In this document: one piece after another, positions 1 through 9,814 of the stretch
How the letters are laid out: the number at the start of each line of letters is the position of its first letter
Numbering within the stretch: position 1 is the stretch's first letter
Source: Onchidella celtica
Taxonomy: Eukaryota; Mollusca; Gastropoda; Systellommatophora; Onchidiidae
Reading direction: 5' to 3'
Length of the DNA stretch: 64,000 nucleotides
Assembly: GCA_963931925.1 (NCBI GenBank)
Contig: OZ007573.1
Location: 39,475,296-39,539,295 of the forward strand
Notes under the pieces: model-generated
Databases searched by the model: none
What the model saw: only the letters and a program-made list of their open reading frames with translations
What the model was told of the DNA's origin: nothing
Made by a program: the position numbers and the translations under genes

Positions 1-445
1 AGCTGTCCGTGGTCCACCTATCTTATATAGATAGGTAGACCCCGGGGTCCACCTATCCTCTACCATATAAAGTGTGTGTTATTGTGTACAATTTATTACG
101 TGAAGAAATTCAAAGTGAAGGGCTAGGTAAATAAATAGAACCGCATACCACCTTTATATTATGAGAATACACAGATAAACAAGTCTTTTTTTTTTAAATG
201 TACGTGTATATATGCAGCTGTCTATGGGGACAATCCTGGGGATCGGACCCAGCTGAGGTTTTTTGTATCCCAGAATTGTCAACTACTGAATTCTGTATTG
301 TCGGCTGTTCTCGAACCCGTTAACAAGACTTTGTTCGAATTTTTATCCTTTTATGTGTGTGTGTGTGTGGGGGGGGGGGGCAAACCCTTGAGGCTAACTA
401 ACCCTCGGTAATCTATTTTATCTGTAAGGGGGGGGGGTAGGGGGG
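1..445. other. Non-coding stretch, nothing recognised
   Basis: No supported gene. A TG run followed by a G homopolymer lies near 353-380, and a second G-rich tract sits at about 429-446. The rest is AT-rich sequence without recognisable motifs. Confidence 0.6.
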
Positions 446-700
446 AGACATTGTGCTAGAGGCAAGGCGGTCGCCTCTTATGCCAAAGGTACCGGGTTCA
501 ATCCCCGGTTGGTGCCGACGTTGGCATTATTGGGGGGGGGGGGGTTTCCTGTCCCTGATCCTATGGTGGGTAAGATCGACCACCTAGTCATCTTGGATAG
601 GGACGAAAATCTTGGAGGGCCCGTGTGCATGTTAAAGATACCTTGGCAGTTGAAAGTCGAGAGGAGCAGGCCGAACAAGACAAGCGCCCATGCAAAATTC
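446..700 (+). mobile_element. tRNA-derived SINE, copy 1
   Basis: The head resembles a tRNA gene: an A-box-like stretch (GTGCTAGAGGCAAGGCG, about 453-469) and a clear B box (GGTTCAATCCC, 495-505), spaced as in RNA polymerase III promoters. The body shares long blocks with the copy at 58093-58365, including a block around GGGCCCGTGTGCA and another around AAAGATACCTTGGCAGTTG. A G homopolymer at 531-543 interrupts the junction between head and body. SINEs with tRNA heads and conserved central blocks are common in molluscs; the family name is not resolved here. It has no protein-coding capacity, and the short ORFs across it are chance. Confidence 0.75.
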
Positions 701-3192
701 TAGGAAACTAAACCCGATCACACAAAAACACACAGAAACAAGGAGAAGAAAAATAAAAAGGAGAAAAGTGATGTGTGTAAAAATGGCAAGAGTAGTGAAA
801 GTCCCTAAAACAAAGCGACGCTAAACACATTTGATCTGTTTCAGTCTTTTCTGGATCTTCTTCAATACTAGATGAAATACCCGACATTACCCGGGAGAAA
901 CCTGTGTTCTTCCCCTTTTCTGATTAAATCCAATCATGCGAGGGAATACCCAGCTCACCACCTTAGCGCCATTCTGCATACCCCGCCCATTCTCTTGTCC
1001 GTATAAGTTATCTGTAATGTAGCTGACGAAAGAAAACTTGTACGTCATGCAAGCCTGGGGGTTAATAATTCACGACAATACGTAAGAAGACAATGTTTAC
1101 TCAGTGCAGGCTTCCCCCAGCTGTTAAACAACTACAAGTAATGATGATAATCAAATTATGAGCCGTCATGGAAAACAAAAAACGGGATCGGAGGTGATCA
1201 ATCAGCGAAAGAAAGCAAACTAGGAAAAAAAATAAAAATTCACCATTTCAAATCTTCGTGTGTGAAAAAGAACCTTCTGTGGGTCGAAAGGAAAGCATCA
1301 TAAAAATTTCAAGCCAGTCCGAGCTGTGTGATCGGCGGTAGGTCTATTATTACATAGTTTGATTAATATTTCGCCCCAAGGGGTCCCATCTCCCCCCTTG
1401 GGTCTCTATCAGCTGAAGGGGGCCCCCTAAAAATTGTAAACCATGCCAACTGGCCCATCTGCCCCCCCCCCCCCCCCCGCGGTCTCACCTACGAGAGAAT
1501 CAAGTAGTGTATGTACCTCCGCTAAACATGTTGTTGTTTTTTTTTCTGCTTTGCAAAATTCGTTTCATTTTTTAAAATTCATTCATGTTGTGATTTTTTT
1601 TTTTTTAAGCTTATGGAGGAGAAAATGACAGAACGCTTGCACATTTTATTTGCATAATATAATGTATTTTTTTATATTTTTTTTTAGTTTTCATTATACA
1701 GCGTTCTTTTCATGTCTTCCTAACCAGTGGCTTAGGAAGAAGAAGACAGGCATTTCCACTTTGTATCAGGACCTGCTGTAACTCCATAGTTTTCTCTCTC
1801 TCTCTCGCTATGTCTATGCCTGTCTGTCTGTCTCTCTCCTTCTGTCTGTCTGTCTCTCCCCCCTCTCTCTCTTTCTCCTCTCTGTCGTTCTCTATGTTTA
1901 GTGTGTTTTTACAAAGTAAATGCTAGATAAATGTATATCAATGATGCTTTTGGCTGGTGACTATACCATGGTTATGTAGGTTTGCCAAGGTGAATATGGT
2001 TACATGATCAAGATGACAAACAAATTTATAATAGCACCACTCTTTTCTCATCCTTGCAATAACCATGTCTCTGTTTGGCAAGTCGTGGCTAATTTCATTG
2101 TCAACCTCACCAAAATACCTGATGTTTACTGTCAAAACAACACACGCGGCAATTGTTCCAAATCCTGAGCAGAGAGTTTTCTCAAGGCGGAGACGCACAA
2201 TAACAATTTGTTCGCTGGCGTTGTCGGAGTTTTTACCCCCCTCTTTTTTAAGGTAATGCTCAGAGAGAAAGAGGCGGAGAGATGCGCAACAGTATCTGGG
2301 ACGGCGATTCTGAATCGGAAAGAAATTTCCTGAACTTTGGGGATTTGGGAAGAGAAAAATACTAAGGAGTATGCGCCCAGGACCACAGAATAGAGATACA
2401 TGTACTACCAGAAGAGACACAAGGCAGGAAAACGTCATCAATTTTTACTAGTCTGCGCCATTTTAGATTAGATGGATTGTTCGTAACTGGACGCGCGCGG
2501 AACGATGTTTAATGTAACATCAGAGAGTATGTAGCATACACTACTAAACGGTATGTAGAGATCTCGCTTCTGCCAAATCGCGAAGCTAGGTCACGGCGTT
2601 AACAAGAATTGAAAGAGGCCGTCTTCACTAAAGACAGTTCTCGCATCTGTTTACTGTGGTCTGTTCATGTTTTGGGGTTGATTGAAACTATTTAGAGCCG
2701 TTTGTAAGCTCTTACTCCCCGTGGGTATTGTTTACCTCCGATCAAGTCAAGTGAAGTTGCGTTTCATCCAAAGTGGCCGTGTACATACTTCCTGTGGTCT
2801 TGAAAAGCGGGCTTCTTTCGCTTCTGGTAGTTCGCTATTCTGTGCACAGGACCACTACGTACTGACCCTTCATTCAATGATAAACTTGTTTGGCAGAAAC
2901 ACAGTGACGGGCTGGTGCATAAATATGTCCATATGCATAACTTATTCTGTCTGAATTCTGAGAATTCCATTCAATGTTTTACAAAAAATAAACTAGTGAA
3001 TTGTTATGTGTGTGTGTGTGCGTGCGTGGGTGTGGGGGGCAGGTTTTGAAATTTTAAGAACCGCCGGCCTGGTTAAGAAGGAATGATACTGGCTGCAGAT
3101 GGAGAAGAGAAGGGGAAAGAGGAGCCAGAAAGACATGAGAAAGTAGAGCGTAAACTTGCAACTATTCTTTGATGTTATATATATATAATTAT
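701..3192. other. Non-coding stretch, no gene recognised
   Basis: No ORF here resembles a known protein. A 167-codon minus-strand ORF at 1938-2441 has no recognisable domain and is most likely chance. A C homopolymer lies at 1463-1480, a CT-rich simple repeat at about 1792-1890, and a TG/TGCG tract near 3004-3030. Confidence 0.5.
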
Positions 3193-3641
3193 CAGGAGTG
3201 GTGATATCGCAGCTCGTGAGCCACGTGTGTCTCTTTGATCTTCAATATGCGGCTCCCGGCTTTATTTTTGGCAGTCAAATTTTGTTATTGAAATGGAAAT
3301 TCGCACGTTGTTCTTCGATGTTCCCGTAGTTCATTTACACATAATACGTTCAGTACAGTCAGGAACAATCGGTCAAGAATTTGAAAACATTTATGTGTAC
3401 TTTGTGGTTACTAAAACTAATAGATTAACAGTTTAAAAAACTGCATACATAAGTATATAAGTATGTACATGTATATTGTTGCACACATGTATTTCTTAAT
3501 ATAATAGATATAATATTTGTTTAACAAACTGTGCATGCAACAATGAAAACGTGTGTGTAAATTTTGTTCATATCCTGTGGCTCTCGACATCTGAAGTCTA
3601 TCGTATATGGCTTTTACATTAAGCAAGTTTGGCCACCCCTG
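3193..3641. mobile_element. hAT-like non-autonomous element (remnant)
   Basis: The left end reads CAGGAGTGGTGATATCGCAG and the right end, read inward, CAGGGGTGGCCAAACTTGC. This matches the CAGGGGTGGCC-type termini common in hAT superfamily elements. Just inside the left end is a CGTGAGCCACGTGTG block, also typical of these families. The flanking 8-mers (ATAATTAT and CTATATTT) agree at only about half of positions, so the target duplication is decayed or the boundary is slightly off. The interior is AT-rich and has no transposase. It looks like an old MITE-sized deletion derivative. Confidence 0.6.
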
Positions 3642-6289
3642 CTATATTTTGATGTCGACATTATAATAAATATACACATATTTTTTTATTACCAATAAAA
3701 TAACGTTATTAATAGATGTCGCTTCAGTCTTGAAACATCTACCCTTTCTTAACTCTCTGAGGCCTGTATAAGTATATCATTATAGAATTTGCTGGCACTT
3801 ATTTTAATGATAAATAAACAACAGATAACATTATACAGCACTAAACTTCGTCCCGTCAAATGCAAAGCTTTAAGCGCTCTACTGTCATTCTTCATCTCAC
3901 ATTCAATCCACCGTACAAAGAACGTACTAACCATGGGACAGCGGTCAGAAACACCTGTAGCAGCATTCCATCAATTGAAAAGATGTGTTTTCAGGTGTTT
4001 CTTGGCGATTTTCTTAGGTTTTGAAGCAGCGAGTTTCAGGTTTTCGGGCCATGGTAAGAGAAAGATCGTTCATCGAGTGATCTAAGAGACCTGCAGGTAG
4101 TTGGAACTTTATATTTTGTTATCAACTGAAGATCGCAGCTGGGGTGATGGAACATAATATACATGTATTTGGTAATTCGATAATGTAGGATGGTGCATTG
4201 ATATTATATACACATCTGTGGCCACCTTCCATAAAATAGGCCTACAAAATTTCAGATTGCTCCAATTGGTGAAAGAATGTAATTTGCTCTTTCCTATGAA
4301 ACTGTACATTTTGTATTTAGATACGAATGAAGATTAAATTAAAAAAAACAACAACAACAACAACTGCCACCTCAAGGTAACTGGAGAGAAGAAAAACGTC
4401 CCCTTGACATACGCTTGGTTGTGTGGGCTCTCCGTAGCAATGCAGTTAACACACTGTGCCTAGCTTGGGGTCTCAGATGATTAATTACACATAGATTATC
4501 AGCAAAGAAGGGCATAATGAACTGAGAATTAACACAGATAATCGGATGATGTAATTATCTACGTATATATACCGTACCCCGACTGCATTCCTTCCACGTG
4601 TACACACATGATTTGTGGACACGAGGTATAGAAAGCGAACATCTCATGTAAACAAATTCATGCATTCACTTTTCCGTTTCCGGACAGAAAGACACCTGAT
4701 CCAAATGAAAAACGAGAGGTATAAAAATATGTAATTATTTACACTTTGAATCACGGCCAGAAGAAAACTGTAACTTTTTCACAATAATAAAACAGTAGTG
4801 GGCCTTGTGGAAATGTCATCTTTATATTTTTCGAAGTAATTTTTTCCCTATAACAACTCTGTAACAAAATGGTATTTCGAAAGCAATCTGCAGAGTCATC
4901 TGGTTCACATCACCCTCAAACAAGTCGAGAGAAATAAAAACTGAATGAAAGAAACCGTATATATTATAATCATACTATCTCACATGGCATGGTGCTGATC
5001 CTAGCGAACCTGTTTTTCTTTTTTTTTTCAAACTCGCAGTGTACCTTATCTGTAACACGTCACCTGGTGCCAGTTATCTTTTATATTTTTAAAAATGCTT
5101 TCTAAATTGTCCATAAAAAAATTTTTGTGCGCCTATTTGACCATTCTATATCAGTTTTGCGTGTTTCAGAAGTTTTGCATAAGTTACTCCTTGTTACACG
5201 TACCGGTAGTGGTAGATAGTTGTGCCACATTCTCAACTGGGTCATATAGGTCAATATTGTGCTAAAGTGCATTCTCTGTCATGGACACATTGATCAAATG
5301 GTAGAAGAATGATTTCTTATTTGAATTAGGTGCATTTAGTCTGTTTAGTCTTTTACGTATCTCCTCAATTATATATCTATAATTATTTAGGTAGTTTTGG
5401 TGTAATGGCTCTGTAGGCTGGCAGGAAGGTGAGCTAGTTTCTTCGTTCTGGAAAGTTATATATATATATTTGTTCTCCTACCCCCCCCCCCCCCCCCCCC
5501 CCTTAAAAAACAACAACATCGTAACTCGTCCCTCATCTTTTCTTTGTCATCTGTGGGAAGACAGAACATCCTGTACGGTATGTTTCAACAGTAAATCAAA
5601 TTGTTTCAAGTGGGAGCATTTTGGATGGCTCCAGGTTTTTGTCCTGGGTACGAGTCAAATTCCAGGCAACCTTCCGTTTCAAGGTAAGATCAGAGATATG
5701 TCTGGGCAATATCGATTACCTGAGAAAGAAGAAAAAAAAAAGTACTACTTACTCAATGGTCTTGGCCTAATCCTGACAAAGTTCACCTCAGCTCTTGCAC
5801 ATATTCGCGACACTGTTATTTTACTGTCTCTACAATTGATGGCCACAACTCTGTCTTAAGCTGTAGTGACAACTGACAGCACACCGTGTTTCCACAGCTA
5901 ATTATATTACTTATTACGTCGGCCTTTCAGTGATTTTCCTTGACATAGTTAAGACAATAATATCTTTGGTCACGACAAAATAATAAGCGCTGAGTGTTTT
6001 CGGCAGCTGTTGCTATGATTGAGTTGTGATGGGGAGTTGATTGGATTACATAAACTGTGTGATATTGATAATCAGTTATAATTATAATCAGATTTATCTG
6101 GGTCACATCGTTCAATGACACAGCAGTGGCGAATGGTACAATCATGAGCCCCACACTTTGACAATTGGCCCAGGCGCACAGACTGATTAGAAATTTGTGT
6201 CGGTATTAGATAAACAATATTAAGCCTGCGTTCTGAATGCAGCGTTTCTACAAGCCAATGAACGCCCCTTTGTGTTTGCAAGCTACAAT
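3642..6289. other. Non-coding stretch, nothing recognised
   Basis: No supported gene. A short CAA repeat lies at about 4348-4362 and an uninterrupted 22-C homopolymer at 5481-5502. The 129-codon ORF at 5470-5859 begins inside that C run (encoding a proline run) and shows no known domain, so it is treated as chance. Confidence 0.5.
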
Positions 6290-6326
6290 CAGGGCCGAAT
6301 TTATAGACGACGAAGGCGGCAATCCC

Positions 6327-6360
6327 CCCCCCCCCCTCGGTTACCGAGGGGGGAGGGGGT
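6327..6360. other. GC-rich hairpin beside the hAT left terminus
   Basis: A run of C followed by CTCGG, the loop TTA, then CCGAG and a run of G forms a stem of at least 10 bp about 40 bp inside the left end of the 6290-7203 element. The homopolymer arms could slip, so the exact length in other individuals may vary. Confidence 0.6.
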
Positions 6361-6484
6361 GGGGAGTGCTCTCTATACTATTACTAAAATGTAATAATGA
6401 GTTTTAAATGTATGTGTAAAGTGTAAATTCTTGCGTCGTCAGCCATTGTTTTCATGGCAACTAAAGAGTACGCATAGTAGCATA

Positions 6485-6722
6485 GTCAAAATTGGCAAAA
6501 AGAAAAAGTTGTATGCTAGCCACTAGCATGTTAGCAAAAAACCAGTTTGGCATTTTCTGTCTTCCCCTTTTCCCTTCCGTTTCATTGTATCGTTTGGGAA
6601 TTATTTCATACGCGAGGCTTTGCTACATAGCCTACAACGTTTTCTATTTGCCGATTTTTGACTTTGCTTTAAGCCTAGCTGCGACCTACCAGTTTTTCTG
6701 TGGCTTTTATAATATTTCGTAT
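6485..6722. repeat. Degenerate copy of the 35.4-kb hairpin MITE
   Basis: The left part (around GTCAAAATTGGCAAAAAGAA) and the right part (ending near 6672 with the same motif in reverse orientation) form imperfect inverted repeats. The sequence continues to about 6722 with a block matching 35408-35466 in reverse complement. The copy at 35408-35613 is compact with perfect 51-bp arms; this one has a longer, diverged centre. The 154-codon ORF over it is produced by the repeats. Confidence 0.65.
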
Positions 6723-6946
6723 AGCAGCACAGTTATGCTCTGTCCTGTGCAATATCGTACAGCAGCACAGTTATGCTCTGTCCTGTGCAATATCGTACAG
6801 CAGCACAGTTATGCTCTGTCCTGTGCAATATCGTACAGCAGCACAGTTATGCTCTGTCCTGTGCAATATCGTACAGCAGCACAGTTATGCTCTGTCCTGT
6901 GCAATATCGTACAGCAGCACAGTTATGCTCTCTCCTGTGCAATTCG
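6719..6946. repeat. Tandem array, six units of 38 bp
   Basis: Six nearly identical units start at 6719, 6757, 6795, 6833, 6871 and 6909; the first has one change and the last has several. Each contains the inverted pair GCACAG...CTGTGC, so each unit could fold as a small hairpin. Because 38 is not a multiple of 3, the array reads open in all three plus frames with the same peptide words (QHSYALSCAI type). This explains the three overlapping ORFs, which are not considered genes. Confidence 0.95.
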
Positions 6947-7203
6947 CCTTACCTAAAAAAACTTGCCTGGAGTTGCTTGCTAGCATGTATATTTACATGT
7001 AGGCTATTTACTTCACACATTTACAACTCGTTTAACCTTTCCATGTACCGGTATTACTGGTACGTATAACGTGTCGATTCCATCTGCGAGCAGTATACGG
7101 ACTTCGATGCGTAAATCTGGTGATTGGTCGTGCATTTTCATTTGTAAAAAGGGGACCACCGAACCCGCAGTGCCACCCCCCCCCCCGTCTAAATTCGGCC
7201 CTG

Positions 7204-7395
7204 GATACAAGGTCTATTAATTTGGGCATGGCTGAATGGTTTCAAGTGAAATGACCTGTAAGTATCCAATAATTATACAATAATGTACATTGTATCGCAC
7301 CGACGAATCTGGGAATTGGGTGATAGAGTGCACCCGATCCCCCCCCCCCCCGCCCCTCCTCTCCGCCGGGAAAGATCACTCCAGTTGCGAAGAAG

Positions 7396-7459
<64 letters not shown>

Positions 7460-8150
7460 ATAATGAGTAGACAACGAAGAGATGAGTAGGCGGGGATTGG
7501 GGTTGGGATAGCTGTATGGTCCAAGAAGAAACCAAAGACAGACTCCGACTACATGTATATCCTTGACTACCTACAGTATACTCTGTGTCAAGCATGAGTA
7601 TAGATCTGGATTAAAATCGCCCAACAGATATGCCTGCCCTCCCCCCCCCCCCCTCTCTTTTCTCACCCCCCCCCATTCTCTCTTTTATTGTTTTTAATTA
7701 TCACGGTGGTGGTGGCAGTGTGTGTTCGCATGTGTGTGTATGTGTATGTGTCCTTTCAACCCGGTCAGTTTTTGTCCGTCTAAACAGATGATGTAACCAC
7801 TATACAGATTAGCCATGCTGTCTCATTATGTTATACATGTGGTAACTTCCGTGATGACAATAATAGCCTGAATCTGTCACCTGGATCCGAAAACTTGGAA
7901 AGTGAGGTTATCTCTGATGTATGTAAAAGGTCAGATCAGTCCGTTCAGCGGGAAAATGACGTCCAATAGCACAATAGCACCCGAGGCTCAAGGTGAGTTT
8001 GACTTCGAATCGACCCCATCTTCCCATTGTTGTATTAAATTATTATTATTATACATATAGATCTAGTGCTAATAGTAGAAATGGCTGGCAATGTAATAAT
8101 CAAGAGTTTTACATTAGTAGTCGTGTACACCATCATTTTTCATTGTCAAC
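7204..8150. other. Non-coding stretch with GA microsatellite
   Basis: A (GA)n microsatellite occupies about 7400-7460, with C homopolymers at about 7340-7351, 7640-7653 and 7666-7674 and a TG-rich tract near 7710-7750. The ORFs over the GA repeat (Arg-Glu or Ser-Leu repeats) are artefacts of the repeat. No gene is recognised. Confidence 0.7.
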
Positions 8151-9102
8151 AAGGTGAGTCAGCACTTTCCTAAGGGGTATGGCTCTCGACTGCAAGAGAG
8201 GGGCTAACTCACACTCGGACGAACACACCAAACACACACAAGTAAAATACTAAAAAAAACAAAAGGATTTCTTTTGGTCAGGCCTGCAGGGCCGCAACAA
8301 TTTACTCTGGATTGTTAAAGTATATAAAAACAAGTATAGGTTTATGAAATTCAGAGCAACTGCAAAATAAGAATATGGTATAGATCTAGATCTGACTGCT
8401 AACACAAATAAATCCCTACTGCTGTTAATAACTTCACTCCACGTAGTTAAAGTGGATAACTGTCACAAGTTCAGTTGATCAGTAAGTTACATAGGTCCAA
8501 GGACCTAGGCTCTATGATAATTAATTATGGCAATACAATCTCAATGTGAAGTAGATCTAAAAGGTCCTGGCACTTAACTAGTTTAAAAAAAGACACAATT
8601 CAATTCTAATAATTACTAAACTCTCCAAATAGATACAAGTAAGTTCCATTCACACAAAATTCACTCTAAACGTTCTGTTATGGTAAATAACTTTTCTCAG
8701 GTGGCAGCTCTTGGAAACACACGTCCTGTAAATCAGGTGGAACTCCTGGTGGACACTTTTAGTTGGTAACACAATCAACTAATAAACGTACCATTGCTCC
8801 CGGTCAGTATAATTGACCGAGATAAATCCAATTCTGGTGTGTACAAGCTTTGGCCCGCCGTACAGGGGACATGAGCTAACTTTCTCTTCCTTTAGCTCCA
8901 TCCTCAAGTATAGTATAATACAATTACATGACTGTATCTGTCTACGGACTTTTCACGTCAGGCCGAAAAGGACTAGCCTAAGCAGCCGAGATCACCTCAC
9001 GAGTAAGATGCAGCAATCGTATGTGTCTAGCGTATCTAGCTCCCGAGCTCATTTATTCTGGATCATTTCCCCAGCCAGATTACTACGCTGTCTCATCACC
9101 TC
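8150..9102. repeat. Left flank of the Gmr1-like insertion, probably a dispersed repeat
   Basis: Together with 15633-16025 this appears to be one older sequence split by the LTR retrotransposon. A GGCCTGCAGGGCCGCAAC block near 8281-8300 resembles one at 33358-33374, and AAATTTGATTGGT just right of the insertion recurs at 34128-34140. The spacing is broadly similar, which suggests another member of the same repeat family at 33.3-34.5 kb. Identity is low, and the 114-codon ORF at 8813-9157 runs into the LTR, so it is not a gene. Confidence 0.35.
9098..9102. repeat. Target site duplication ACCTC (left)
   Basis: ACCTC directly precedes the 5' LTR and recurs exactly at 15628-15632 after the 3' LTR. 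Five-base duplications are usual for Ty3/gypsy integrases. Confidence 0.9.
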
Positions 9103-9705
9103 TGTAGCATCTGCGGGCTATCCCTTGCCCTCCCCCGTTTTCTTGTTACACTGGTGAGCATGTGTTCATTTCTTCTTGACAACCGCTAGAGTGTACTGTA
9201 CTCCGTGACCTGACCTTCTTCTCCTAGTGAGTAGTTTTTTCCTCGCCCGCTTGTTGTCAGGTGTTTTGACTCGTTCAGTAAATATTAGTATGTTCCCGAA
9301 CATTCGATAACACTGTGGAGAAGGATGTTTACGCCAGATTTGGCCTTGAGTGATGTAACCTGATGACGTATTGATGCGTGATTGGTTAGTTTGTGCGAGG
9401 GCAAAGGTAACGTTTATTTCGGGAACTTTCTGTAGGAATGTTTATATATATAGACCTGTGTGAGTGGTTGGGGGGGTGAGTAAGTGAGTTTCCTTTTGTG
9501 TGGCGTAGATATTTAGTTTCGCTGGCGTCTTCCTAGTAATTTATTGTTCACTATACAGTTATTAAACTTTAGTATTATTTAATCTATCGTCGGATCTCGT
9601 GTTTATTTATTTTACAGCTGTAATAGTTTCGTTTTCTAAAGGGTTGTAGTTAGATCAACTAACTCCCCTCTACTATAACGTGCTAGAACAACCTCAGCTG
9701 TTACA
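9103..9705 (+). repeat. 5' LTR of the Gmr1-like element
   Basis: Begins TGTAGCATC and ends CTGTTACA, so the tips form a TGTA...TACA inverted repeat. A TATA-like stretch lies at 9441-9452 and an ATTAAA polyadenylation-like signal at 9561-9566. These place U3, R and U5 roughly before, around and after 9470-9590. Identical to the 3' LTR (15025-15627) except for one T/C difference near 9671 (CCCCTCTA versus CCCCCCTA). Confidence 0.95.
9441..9452 (+). promoter_or_regulatory. Putative LTR TATA box
   Basis: TTTATATATATA sits about 340 bp into the LTR and some 110 bp before the ATTAAA signal, the usual relative placement in LTR promoters. The same copy occurs in the 3' LTR near 15363. It is assigned by position and motif only. 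Confidence 0.5.
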
Positions 9706-9708
9706 TAT

Positions 9709-9726
9709 TGGGGGCTCGTCCGGGAT
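9709..9726 (+). other. Primer binding site, tRNA-Pro type
   Basis: TGGGGGCTCGTCCGGGAT begins three bases after the 5' LTR. It is complementary to the 3' end of tRNA-Pro and is the same 18-base site known from murine leukaemia virus. Minus-strand DNA synthesis would be primed here. Confidence 0.9.
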
Positions 9727-9814
9727 CCGACCATATTCGAACATACCAGATCAAAATTATTAGATTTATTTACATAGTTTACTGTAGGAATATCATCGAC
9801 AAGCTATCTACAAC

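Larger units (their letters stand above)
6290..7203. mobile_element. hAT-like non-autonomous DNA transposon (914 bp)
   Basis: The inverted termini share CAGGGCCGAATTTA (left 6290-6303; right ends at 7203 read inward). The flanking 8-mers GCTACAAT (6282-6289) and GATACAAG (7204-7211) match at 6 of 8 positions, which fits the 8-bp target duplication of hAT elements. Both ends carry C homopolymers just inside the termini. The interior has no transposase; it holds a degenerate copy of the hairpin element found at 35408-35613 and a 38-bp tandem array. It therefore looks like a composite non-autonomous element mobilised by a hAT-type transposase encoded elsewhere. Confidence 0.7.

Noticed and set aside
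446..520. tRNA gene (also at 58093-58165)
   Set aside because: A and B boxes are present, but both copies are followed by a shared SINE body and do not give a proper cloverleaf end; they are SINE heads.
1938..2441. 167-codon minus-strand ORF
   Set aside because: No domain, no splice or promoter context, and competing ORFs on both strands in the same place.
6719..6946. CRISPR-like repeat array
   Set aside because: Units are directly abutting with no unique spacers, and the genome is eukaryotic.
6492..7069. Three overlapping plus-strand ORFs of about 100-150 codons with repeated QHSYALSCAI-type peptides
   Set aside because: They are one 38-bp tandem array read in three frames; the unit length is not a multiple of three and there is no other sign of coding.
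7242..7595. Ser-Leu and Arg-Glu repeat ORFs (also at 30072-30369)
   Set aside because: Translations of GA/CT microsatellites on either strand.
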